Of a DNA stretch of 64,000 bases, positions 1 to 7,203 are shown piece by piece. The notes beneath the pieces are model-generated. The model saw nothing but the letters and a program-made list of their open reading frames with translations, was not told where the DNA came from and searched no databases. The DNA comes from Frankia sp. AgB32 (GTDB taxonomy: Bacteria > Actinomycetota > Actinomycetes > Frankiales > Frankiaceae). A program made the position numbers and the translations under genes. Position 1 is the first letter of the stretch. Each line of letters opens with the position of its first letter. The DNA is taken from positions 55,405-119,404 of the forward strand of contig NZ_JALKFX010000001.1 of assembly GCF_023243045.1 (NCBI RefSeq), written 5' to 3'.

Positions 1-454
1 ACAGCAGGCCGGTGGGCAGCAGAAGGCCCGTGGCGATGCCGAGCCCGAGCGGGACGAGCAGGCCGCCGAGACTGACCTGCACGGCGGTCCGCCCGCGTCG
101 CAGGACGCCGGCGACGTCCATCTCCGTGCCCGTCATGCCGACGAAGAGGATCACCCCGATCTGGCCCACCGCCTCCACCAGATGGAACTGGTTCGGGTCG
201 GTCGGGAAAATCCAGTGCGCGGCACCCGGCGCTGCCTTCGTGAGCACCGATGGTCCCAGCAGGACACCCGTGGCCAGCTCGCCGACAACGGCCGGCAGCC
301 CGATCCGCTCGGCGATCCGGCCGAGGACCAACGCTCCCGCCAGCAGTGTGGTGACGGCCAGCAGAAAAACCAGGAGGCTGTGCGGCGGAATAGCGGCCAC
401 TGGCCTTGTTGCCGCAGCCGTCGCGGCGAATGCCGCAGGGGAGTCGCCGACCAC
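1..454 (-). CDS. Cation:proton antiporter (CPA2/Kef-like), N-terminal part, cut by window edge
   Basis: This is a membrane Na+(K+)/H+ antiporter of the CPA2 family; only about the first 150 residues lie in the window, and the gene continues beyond base 1. The start is taken as GTG at 454 because a GGAGG lies six bases upstream. After a short leader the protein shows a hydrophobic helix (IPPHSLLVFLLAVTTLLAG), then the family-typical segment with IGLPAVVGELATGVLLGPSVL (given here as a pattern, G-x-P-x-x-x-G-E-x-x-x-G-x-x-L-G-P). Two more hydrophobic segments follow, around VGQIGVILFVGMTG and LGGLLVPLGLGIATGLLLPTG. The first and last helices and the GELxxGxxLGP motif are diagnostic of Kef-type exchangers. 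It is transcribed away from the NUDIX gene. Confidence 0.85.
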   Translation of the reverse strand, partial: MVGDSPAAFAATAAATRPVAAIPPHSLLVFLLAVTTLLAGALVLGRIAERIGLPAVVGELATGVLLGPSVLTKAAPGAAHWIFPTDPNQFHLVEAVGQIGVILFVGMTGTEMDVAGVLRRGRTAVQVSLGGLLVPLGLGIATGLLLPTGLL

Positions 455-728
455 GTCGAGCCTCCAATCATTCCCGGCCACGCGGGAGAGTGACAGAAAT
501 GCTGCGGTCGGCGACCAGTATCGCAGTGCGGTGCGATCGCCGGTGCGGTTTCGTGGGAATGCATCAGTGGCGGACGCCGTCGTTTCGGCGCGGAAGCAAG
601 CGGAGTTCGGAATTGGAGCTCCGGTGTCGGACGTCCTGTCGTCGGCCGGGGGAGGCCCGCCGGCTGGCCGTTCGGCGCCGCCGTGCCCGCGTACGGTGGG
701 TGAGCGGCATGTGCTGGAGAATGTGGTT

Positions 729-1757
729 ATGACACATTTCGAGCTGGTTCGGACGCCGACGTTCGCCGGCGCCGCGCTGCTTCGGGACGAGCACCTACGG
801 CGCGACACCGGCCGGCAGAAGGACGGCTGGGCGAGCGCCCGGATCCTCGTCGTCGACGCGGACGCCCGCGTACCCGTGATCTGGCCGGAGCCGTCGCCGA
901 GCCGTTCCGAGGAGCCGCGGCTGTGGACCCGGGCCGCGATCGAGCTGGCCGGCTCGCCGCCGCCGGACGCGATGCTGCTCGGCGAGGCCGACGGCGTCGC
1001 CTACTGGGCCCTGCGGGGCGACCAGGCGCAGGCCGGCGCCGGACCGGACGTGCGCTGGCTGAACCCGCACGCGTTCGGCGGCGAGCTGGGCGCGCTCGAC
1101 GGCACCCTGCTGGCCGCCGCGGTCGCGCTGGTCCGCTGGCACGACGGCGCGCGGTACTGCGCCCGCGACGGTTCGCCGACCCGCCTGTCCAACGCCGGCT
1201 GGGCCCGGACCTGCGAGGTCAGCGGGCACGAGGAGTACCCGCGCACCGACCCGGCGGTGATCGTCCTGGTGCACGACGGTGGCGACCGGGTGCTGCTGGG
1301 GCGCCACGGCGCCTGGCCGCCGGGGCGGTTCTCGGTGCTCGCCGGCTTCGTCGAGGCGGGCGAGTCGCTGGAGTCCTGCGTGGCCCGCGAGATCGCCGAG
1401 GAGGTCGGGCTGGACGTCACCGACATCCGCTACCTGGGCAGTCAGGCATGGCCCTTCCCCCGGTCGCTGATGGTCGGCTTCCACGCGGTCGCCGATCCCG
1501 CCCAGCCGCTGCGCCTGGACGAGGCCGAGATCCGCGAGGCGACCTGGCTCAGCCGCGACGAGCTGCGCCAGGCCGTGGCCCGCGGCGACTGGCGGAACCC
1601 GCCGGACGGCAGAGACGGCAGCGACGGCAGAGACGGCAGCGACCGAGAAGGCATCGGGCGCGACGGGCGCGGCGAGGACGGCCCGCCCCCGCTCCTGTTG
1701 CCGGGCCGCATCTCGATCGCTCGCAACATGATCGACTCCTGGTTGGCCGCCGGCTGA
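729..1757 (+). CDS. nudC: NudC-like NAD(H)/NAD-capped-RNA pyrophosphatase (NUDIX)
   Basis: The 342-residue protein has the NudC architecture: an N-terminal domain (about 1-120), a zinc-ribbon-like linker (about 138-170) and a C-terminal NUDIX domain. The NUDIX box is present around residue 205-230 (G-x5-E-x7-R-E-x2-E-E-x-G, with REIAEEVGL readable). It is followed by the NudC signature SQAWPFPRSLM (usual form SQPWPFPxS). NudC enzymes cleave NADH/NAD+ to NMN(H) and AMP and can remove NAD caps from RNA. Two of the four usual zinc-ligand cysteines are replaced: the first pair reads C-A-R-D and the second C-E-V-S. A Gly/Asp-rich low-complexity insertion follows the catalytic domain. The start ATG at 729 matches the start of recognisable homology; the gene is monocistronic. 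Confidence 0.85.
   Translation: MTHFELVRTPTFAGAALLRDEHLRRDTGRQKDGWASARILVVDADARVPVIWPEPSPSRSEEPRLWTRAAIELAGSPPPDAMLLGEADGVAYWALRGDQAQAGAGPDVRWLNPHAFGGELGALDGTLLAAAVALVRWHDGARYCARDGSPTRLSNAGWARTCEVSGHEEYPRTDPAVIVLVHDGGDRVLLGRHGAWPPGRFSVLAGFVEAGESLESCVAREIAEEVGLDVTDIRYLGSQAWPFPRSLMVGFHAVADPAQPLRLDEAEIREATWLSRDELRQAVARGDWRNPPDGRDGSDGRDGSDREGIGRDGRGEDGPPPLLLPGRISIARNMIDSWLAAG
1605..1640 (+). repeat. 18-bp perfect tandem duplication inside nudC
   Basis: The unit GACGGCAGAGACGGCAGC occurs twice without a mismatch and is itself built of 9-bp near-repeats. It encodes the DGRDGSDGRDGS stretch that extends the linker between the NUDIX core and the C-terminal helix. It probably arose by replication slippage. 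Confidence 0.9.
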
Positions 1758-1904
1758 CCCGCCCGGCCGTTCCTCCTCGCCGGACGGGGAGCCACCGCGG
1801 CGGTGCGCCGCGCCGGGTCGTGGGGCGCCGGGTCCGTGGGGCGCGGATCGGCCGTGTGCTGAGTAGTGCGCCGCGGCGCCCTCGGCCACCGTCTCGCGGC
1901 CGGC

Positions 1905-3161
1905 TCACCGGCCCGGACGGCCGGCGGCCGGCGTCGGCGGCGGGTCCGCGGCCCGCGGCACGGGCAGGTCCGTGGGTGGCGCCCGCCGCTCGGCGCGGGG
2001 CGCGAGCAGGGCCGCGCCGAGCTGGGTCGCGGCGACGCAGGCGACGGTCGCCGGCCAGCCGGCCGTCGTCCAGGCCAGGCCGATCAGCGTGCCCCCGAGG
2101 CTCGAGCCCAGGTAGTACCCGAGCAGGTACAGCGCCGACGCCTCCGACCGTCCGGTGCCCGCCCGGGCGCCGACCCAGCCGCTGGCCACCGAGTGGGCCG
2201 CGAAGAAGCCGGCGGTGAAGATCACCAGGCCGGCGAGGACGCAACCGAGGTTGCCCGGGACGGTCAGGGCGAGCCCGGCCAGGGCGGTCGCCACCGCGCC
2301 CAGCAGCACCCGCCGGCGCCCCCGCCGGACCGCCAGCCGACCGGCGACGGTCGAGCTCACCGTCCCGGCCAGATAGGCGGTGAACACCAGGCCGATCGTG
2401 CTGCTCGGCAGGTTGAACGGCGCCTCGGTGAGCCGGTAGGTCAGGTAGTTGTAGGTCGCGACGAAGCCGCCCATCAGCAGCATTCCGACGCCGCACAGGC
2501 GCAGGACGTCGCCGTTGCGCAGATGCTGGCGGATCACGCCGCCACGGCCGCTGCGGCCGGCGGCGGTGGCGCGGCGCCGGCCCGGCACGGTGGCGCCGAA
2601 CACCACCGTGCAGACGGCGCCGAGGACCGCCACCGCGGCGACGGAGACCCGCCAGCCGCCGTGCTCGTCCAGCCCGGCCGGGACCAGCCGGCCGAGCAGG
2701 CCGCCGAGCGACGTCGCGGACACGTACATGCCGATCGCCGGCGCCGCGGCATCGGCACGCACCTGGTCGCCGACGTGCCCCATCGCCACCGCGACGACGG
2801 AGGACAGCGCGACCCCGGCCGCGCCGCGCGCCACCAGCAGCAGCGGCAGGTTCGGCGCGGCGGCGCCAACCCCCACGCAGAGGCAGCCCGCCACCAGCCC
2901 CCCGATCATCACCGGCACCCGGCCGACCCGCTCGGCCAGCGCGGACATCGGCAGCACCGAGAGGGCGAGCGCACCGGTCGTCACCGACACGGTCAGGCTC
3001 GCGAGCGTCGCGTCGACTCCGAAGGTCCGCGCGATCTGCGGCAACGACGCCTGCGTCGAATACAGCATCGCGAACGCCGCGAGCCCCGCCGCGACGATCG
3101 CGACCTGCAACCGCCGAAGCTCGCCCGATCCGGGCAGCAGCGGCGGATCGGGCGAGGTCAC
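1905..3161 (-). CDS. MFS transporter
   Basis: This 418-residue integral membrane protein has about twelve hydrophobic segments and the layout of a major facilitator superfamily drug/metabolite exporter. Segments include VAIVAAGLAAFAMLYSTQ, LLLVARGAAGVALSSVVAVA, WRVSVAAVAVLGAVCTVVFG and LYLLGYYLGSSLGGTLIG. The loop between helices 2 and 3 carries the family motif-A region (ALAERVGRVPVM, consensus GxLaDrxGrkxxl). The N-terminal STQASLPQIARTFGV resembles the YnfM/arabinose-efflux subgroup. The substrate cannot be read from sequence. It converges with nudC and has no obvious operon partner. An Ala/Pro/Arg-rich tail follows the last helix. Confidence 0.85.
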   Translation of the reverse strand: MTSPDPPLLPGSGELRRLQVAIVAAGLAAFAMLYSTQASLPQIARTFGVDATLASLTVSVTTGALALSVLPMSALAERVGRVPVMIGGLVAGCLCVGVGAAAPNLPLLLVARGAAGVALSSVVAVAMGHVGDQVRADAAAPAIGMYVSATSLGGLLGRLVPAGLDEHGGWRVSVAAVAVLGAVCTVVFGATVPGRRRATAAGRSGRGGVIRQHLRNGDVLRLCGVGMLLMGGFVATYNYLTYRLTEAPFNLPSSTIGLVFTAYLAGTVSSTVAGRLAVRRGRRRVLLGAVATALAGLALTVPGNLGCVLAGLVIFTAGFFAAHSVASGWVGARAGTGRSEASALYLLGYYLGSSLGGTLIGLAWTTAGWPATVACVAATQLGAALLAPRAERRAPPTDLPVPRAADPPPTPAAGRPGR

Positions 3162-3208
3162 CCTGCCGACGCTAGGACGGTCCGGGCCCGGCCAGACGTC
3201 TGTGTGGC

Positions 3209-3490
3209 CTACCAGGCAGACACCGGGATGTCGTCAGCTCGCCCGGTCAGAGGTGCACCAGCGGTCGCGGGAGGCGCCGCCGGGGCGGTGTTCGTGACGA
3301 TGTCGTACGCGGTGCCGGTCGTGTTCACCCGGACGGCCGAGTAGCTCAGGCCGGCGATCCGCGCCCCGTACTTCTGGAGCTGGTGCCGGCCGTAGCCGCC
3401 GACGGAGAGGATGACCTTGGTGTCCGCGCCCGATGCGCGGATGCGCTGGCCCAGGTCACGGGCATCGCCGACGTTCGCGTCGTACACCAC
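3209..3490 (-). pseudogene. Unrecognised gene fragment (C-terminal piece)
   Basis: An open frame of 93 codons starts at a GTG (VYDANVGDARDLGQRIRASG) and has clearly protein-like composition, with a segment VILSVGGYGRHQLQKYG followed by YSAVRVNTTGTAYDIVTN. I do not recognise the family. The frame begins exactly where an aldehyde dehydrogenase remnant begins on the opposite strand (about 3490), with no space for a promoter or ribosome site. I therefore read it as the tail of a gene broken at that junction. It could instead be a short intact hypothetical gene. Confidence 0.35.
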
Positions 3491-3504
3491 GGTCTGGCTG
3501 GGGA

Positions 3505-3888
3505 TGACGCTGGACTACTACGCGGGGCTCGCGGCCGAGTTCACCTTCACCGACACCCGGGCCGGCATGCTCGGCCCCGTGGTGGTGCGCCGCCAGTCAA
3601 GCTCGGCCCGGCGCTGCTGGCCGGCTGCACGGTGGTGCTCACGTGGTCCCGGCCGACCGGGCGGCCAGCGAGTACCTCGTCACCCACCCGGGCGTCGACT
3701 TCACCGACGTCGACCCGAGCATGCGCATCGCCCAAGGGTAGATCTTCGGCCTGGTGCTGACCGTACTCCCCTACGACGCCGTCGACATCGCCAACGACAC
3801 CCCCTACGGACTGTCCGGGTCGGCAACGTCAACGTCAACACCTTCATCCTCGACAACGTCGCGCCGTCCGGGCTCCGACCCGGTGGGT
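3505..3888 (+). pseudogene. Decayed aldehyde dehydrogenase with internal deletions
   Basis: Pieces of an NAD(P)-dependent aldehyde dehydrogenase follow one another in the right order but in different frames, with the connecting parts missing. First comes LDYYAGLAAEFTFTDTRAG...VVVRR (N-terminal region). Then KLGPALLAGCTVVL (cofactor-binding region; the PVGVVAAIVPWN-type stretch before it is absent). Then PADRAASEYLVTHPGVDFTDVD, and DPSMRIAQG followed by an in-frame TAG where the family has an acidic EE. After that come IFGLVLTVLPYDAVDIANDTPYGLSG and a frame-shifted VNVNTFILDNVAPSG near the C-terminus. The catalytic Cys and Glu segments are gone. An intact ALDH is about 480 residues; barely a quarter remains. 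Confidence 0.75.
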
Positions 3889-3994
3889 GGAGCGGGCTGT
3901 CCGGCGACCGATCCGCGCTGCCGTGTGGCCTGGCGGGGGAGTCGCCGGGCGCGGCTGACCCGCGGCACCGGCATCCGCGCCGATTGCGGCCGGG

Positions 3995-4567
3995 TCAGAA
4001 CAGGGTCGGCGGCGGGGGTGCGATCGCGCCCTCGATCACGAGCATGCGGCGCTTCGTCTCGATGCCGCCGGGGGCCGAGAATCCGTGCATCGCGCCGCCG
4101 GCGGCCAGCACCCGGTGGCACGGCACGACGATCGGCACCGGGTTACGGCCCAGCGCCTGCCCGACCGCCTGCGCCGCGCCCGGCATCCCGAGCCGGGCCG
4201 CGACCTCGCCGTAGGTGAGCGTGCCTCCGGGCGGGATCGACCGGGTGACCTCGTAGACCCGCCGGTGGAACTCGGGCGCGCCGCTCAGGTCGACGCGCAC
4301 GTCGGCCAGGTCGTCCGGCACTCCGTCGAGCAGCTCGACCATCCGGGCGATCGCCACCGCCACCTCGGCCGGCCGCGAGTCGTCGCCACCGTCCGTGATC
4401 TCAGGGCCGGTGGCGTGCGCGCGGGTGGCGAGGTAGCGGCGGAGCAGGGCGCGGGTCGCCGCGTCGCTGGCGGCGGGCAGCGCGACGGCGACCAGCCCGG
4501 CGTCACTCCATGCGACACCGCAGCGGCCGACCGCCGTGTCGAACAGCGTCATCCCCGTTTCCGCCAT
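3995..4567 (-). CDS. ogt: Methylated-DNA--[protein]-cysteine S-methyltransferase
   Basis: This is a suicide DNA-repair protein that moves the alkyl group from O6-methylguanine to its own cysteine. The 190-residue protein has a weak N-terminal ribonuclease-H-like domain (1-90) and the conserved C-terminal DNA-binding domain. The latter contains FHRRVYEVTRSIPPGGTLTYGEVA-type residues (FxRRVYxxxxxIPxGxxxTYGxxA), the winged-helix region AAQAVGQALGRNP and the active site PCHRV with Cys150. GFSAPGGIETKRRML at the end is also typical. The long insert between the domains (about 50-66) is unusual. The gene is flanked by remnants, so it appears to be a lone intact gene. Confidence 0.92.
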   Translation of the reverse strand: MAETGMTLFDTAVGRCGVAWSDAGLVAVALPAASDAATRALLRRYLATRAHATGPEITDGGDDSRPAEVAVAIARMVELLDGVPDDLADVRVDLSGAPEFHRRVYEVTRSIPPGGTLTYGEVAARLGMPGAAQAVGQALGRNPVPIVVPCHRVLAAGGAMHGFSAPGGIETKRRMLVIEGAIAPPPPTLF

Positions 4568-4597
4568 GGCCTCATCGTGCCCGAGGGGTCCGACAGT

Positions 4598-4951
4598 TCA
4601 CGGGAGAGCCGGCCGCGGTGGCGCGGGGGCCGATCCCGCCGCGTCCTTCAGGGCAGGCGTCTGCGCGACGAAGGCGTCCAGGCGTTCCCAGAGCAGGCGG
4701 CGGGTGGGCGCGAAGGTGTGCATGTGCGCCATCCGCCGCGGCCGGAACACGGCCACGTCCCGCGCCGCGATGAACGCGGCGGCCTCGGTGAGCAGCGGAC
4801 GGGTGACGTCGCGCTCCCCGGACGCCAGCAGGACGGGCACGTCGACGGCGGCGACCTCGGCGGCGGCCAGCGGTGCCAGTTCCTCCACCCAGTGGAACGC
4901 CCACGGCCAGTCGATGTCGGACAGGTCGTCGGCCCTCCCGCGGGTGCCATC
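4598..4951 (-). pseudogene. C-terminal fragment of an alpha/beta hydrolase
   Basis: The frame reads DLSDIDWPWAFHWVEELAPL, then VDVPVLLASGERDVTRP (the acid-bearing loop of alpha/beta hydrolases) and ARDVAVFRPRRMAHMHTF (the catalytic-His region), ending PTRRLLWERLDAFV. The N-terminal half with the nucleophile elbow G-x-S-x-G is missing; the frame stays open upstream for about 80 bases but turns into low-complexity Arg/Pro sequence. A GTG at 4888 could start a 96-residue peptide, but that would lack the nucleophile. I read this as a 5'-truncated gene. Confidence 0.6.
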
Positions 4952-5036
4952 CGGCGCGGGGCCGGCGCGTGGCGAGGAGCAGAGTTGGACCGGTGGCAGT
5001 GGAGGAAATCGGTCCTGAGGCCGGCGGCGGCGCGCG

Positions 5037-5942
5037 GTGAGCCCGGGACATGCCGTCGCGCTGGCGTTCGCGCTCGTCGCCGCCCTGGGCTACGGCGCCG
5101 CCTCGATCGCGCAGGCCGAAGGCGCCCGCCGCGCGTCGGACACGCTGCGGGCGCTGCGTCATCCGCTGTACCTGGCCGGCCTCGGCGGCGACGCGCTGGC
5201 CTGGCTCGCGTCCCTCGTCGCGCTGCGGACCCTGGCCGTCTACCAGGTGCAGGCCATCCTCGCCGGGTCCCTCGCCGTCACCGTCATCGGCGCCCGGGTC
5301 GTCCTGGCCGCGCGGGTCCGCCGCCGCGACGTCGTGGCTATCGCGGTCACCGTTCTCGCGCTGACGGTCGTGGCGGCCGCGGCCGGGCCGCAGGACCAGG
5401 TCCACCCGTCCGCGGCGCTGCGGTACGGCCTGGCCGCGGCGGCGGTCCTCGTGGCGGCCGGTGGATGGCTCACCACCCGGGCCGGTTCACGACCGGCCAC
5501 CGGGACGCCGCCGTCGCGAGCCGCCCGCGGGCCGGTCGGGCTGCCCGCCGCGGCTGCGGCACTGGCCGGGCTGGCCTACGGGGGCACCGCGGTGTGTGCC
5601 CGCGCCCTGCCGACGCCGACCGGTGGCCTGCACGATGCGCCCGCGCTGGTCGGCTCCCTCGCCGCGGATCCGCTCACCTGGGCGTTGGCCGCGTTCGGGA
5701 TCACCGGAACGCTGCTGTACGCGCACGCGTTGCAGCACGGCCAGGTCGGTCCGGTGACGGCCGTGCTGTGGATCGTCGAGGTCCTCGCACCGTCCGCCGT
5801 CGGCGTCGCCGTCCTGTCCGACACGGTCCGGCCCGGCTGGATGCCCTACGCGCTGTGCGCCGTCCTGGCGACCACCGCCGCGGCCGCGGTCCTCGCCACC
5901 GCCCCCGCCACGGCGGCCGCCACCGCGGAAGGCCCTCGATGA
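5037..5942 (+). CDS. DMT-like multi-pass membrane protein
   Basis: The 301-residue protein is almost entirely hydrophobic helices (roughly nine to ten), starting VALAFALVAALGYGAASIAQAEGARRA and ending in an Ala-rich tail. The two-fold pattern of helices and the position of the small/aromatic residues resemble drug/metabolite transporter (EamA-like) or actinobacterial 'integral membrane protein' families. No motif fixes the substrate. The GTG start has no strong ribosome site; it directly follows the decayed hydrolase on the other strand. It is followed by about 850 bases without a recognisable gene, so it is probably transcribed alone. Confidence 0.7.
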   Translation: MSPGHAVALAFALVAALGYGAASIAQAEGARRASDTLRALRHPLYLAGLGGDALAWLASLVALRTLAVYQVQAILAGSLAVTVIGARVVLAARVRRRDVVAIAVTVLALTVVAAAAGPQDQVHPSAALRYGLAAAAVLVAAGGWLTTRAGSRPATGTPPSRAARGPVGLPAAAAALAGLAYGGTAVCARALPTPTGGLHDAPALVGSLAADPLTWALAAFGITGTLLYAHALQHGQVGPVTAVLWIVEVLAPSAVGVAVLSDTVRPGWMPYALCAVLATTAAAAVLATAPATAAATAEGPR

Positions 5943-6700
5943 CGCGGCGGCCGCCGGCGCGGGACGCCGAGCTTGCAGGTCTTCGGCCATGGCGCCGGGC
6001 CGCTTCACGTCCATGCGGACGACCTCTCGGAAGCCGCCCTCGATCGCTGGCTCGCCTGGCGGCATGATTGCCAGCGAGGTGCCGCGGCAGGTCATGTCCC
6101 TGTCCGCCTTCGCGTCGAACCCGCTTGACCTGCTTCGCGATGTAGTGGCCGGCTGTCTCCTCGGCCGAGGCGGGTGACCGAAGGCTCGAAGCGCGCCGAG
6201 TGCGCCCTCGGCCACTGTGATCCCTGGGGGCCGTTCGCGATCAGGTCGAGCTGCTGGCCTTTGTGCTGACAGAGGATGCGACTGCCTACTGATGGCTACC
6301 CGGCGGATTCTCGCTGTTGAGTGGTGTGTGTGTCCGTGAGCGGACAGAGAAGTTGGGGAATGGCCGGGATTGGGGTGGCTGCGGGCGGGTAGTCCGAAGT
6401 CATCGGCATCGTCAACGGCGGGACGGCACACATGGGCAAAAGTTCTTGGCCTGTACCTGGTGTCGTCATCGAAAAAGTTTTCCGGGGCGGTGGGGGGCGG
6501 TGGGCCGGCCGGACGTTGCCGGCGCGGTCGAGACAGGCGACATGCTGCACGTTGACCAGCCGGAAGGCGCGGCTTTCCGCGCGAATTCGCTGAATTCGCA
6601 TCCATGCGCTCGGCCTGGCATCCGTTGTGGGCGGTCGTCGGCGGTTGCCGGAGGGCGCGTAGCATACCGGGCCCGTCGGTGAAAATCTAGGGAGGACGGA
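5943..6700. other. Gene-poor stretch
   Basis: I find no supportable gene in this stretch. Between about 5960 and 6240 the minus strand has protein-like pieces in two different frames (AGHYIAKQVKR and MTCRGTSLAIMPPGEPAIEGG), which suggests a frame-disrupted remnant of unknown family. From 6280 to 6660 the base composition is visibly less GC-rich than the rest of the window, with homopolymer G runs. That is typical of intergenic or recently acquired DNA. Confidence 0.4.
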
Positions 6701-6805
6701 TTGACTCTCTCCGTCAAACGTCCGGCCGGCCGCCACCTTCCCGTCTTCCTGGGCGAGCGTGCCCGCTGGTCGGCCAGTCGTTTCCTGCGATTCCGCTCAT
6801 GGTGA
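6701..6805 (+). CDS. Possible small Arg-rich ORF upstream of the HATPase gene
   Basis: A TTG codon at 6701 sits five bases after GGGAGG and opens a 34-codon frame (LTLSVKRPAGRHLPVFLGER...). Its TGA overlaps the ATG of the following HATPase gene (TCATGGTGA). The ribosome site and the overlap suggest translational coupling, but the peptide is Arg-rich and resembles nothing I know. The TTGAC at the start also forms an inverted repeat with GTCAA at 6713-6717, so this may simply be a promoter or operator. Confidence 0.2.
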   Translation: MTLSVKRPAGRHLPVFLGERARWSASRFLRFRSW

Positions 6806-7203
6806 CCGAGGAGACCGAGGAGTTCAGGATCGGCCCGGACACCAGGGCCGTGAGTGACATGCGGCGTGCTGTGCACCGGATGTGCTGCGACGCGAAGCTG
6901 TCCGCCGATGTCTGCGACACCGCCGTCCTGTTGACCAGCGAGACGTTGACCAACGCCATCGTGCACGGCGGCACCGCCGCGCACCTGGTCGTCCGGACGT
7001 CATCGGACGGTGTGCGGGTCGAGGTCACGGATGGCAGCAGGCTCCCGCCCGTCGACACCCCCGCGGAAACCGACGCGACGCACGGCCGGGGCGTGGGCCT
7101 GATCGACGCCCTGGCGACCCGGTGGGGCGTCCGGCGTCATCCGCCCGGAAAAACGGTGTGGTTCGAGATCGCGCCGGAATCCCGGCCGCGCCGAGTCGCC
7201 TGA
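6799..7203 (+). CDS. HATPase anti-sigma/ATP-binding regulatory protein (RsbW/SpoIIAB-like)
   Basis: The 134-residue protein is a stand-alone GHKL ATPase domain of the type that acts as serine kinase and anti-sigma factor in partner-switching systems. The N box is visible as LTSETLTNAIVHGG, the G1 region as VEVTDGSRLPP and the G2 region as GRGVGLIDALATRWGV, ending in the typical GKTVWFEI. Its 3' end overlaps by 67 bases, tail to tail, with a GAF-PP2C phosphatase gene. Such phosphatases oppose the kinase by dephosphorylating an anti-sigma antagonist, so the two may work together. No sigma factor or STAS antagonist gene lies next to them. Confidence 0.85.
   Translation: MVTEETEEFRIGPDTRAVSDMRRAVHRMCCDAKLSADVCDTAVLLTSETLTNAIVHGGTAAHLVVRTSSDGVRVEVTDGSRLPPVDTPAETDATHGRGVGLIDALATRWGVRRHPPGKTVWFEIAPESRPRRVA

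Noticed and set aside
923..2218. Long Arg/Ala/Gly-rich open frame on the plus strand across nudC and the MFS gene
   Set aside because: It is a frame-shadow of real genes in GC-rich DNA, with unnatural composition and no homology-like blocks.
5943..6700. Transposase or replication gene remnant
   Set aside because: Protein-like pieces on the minus strand are too short and in different frames; no family could be assigned.
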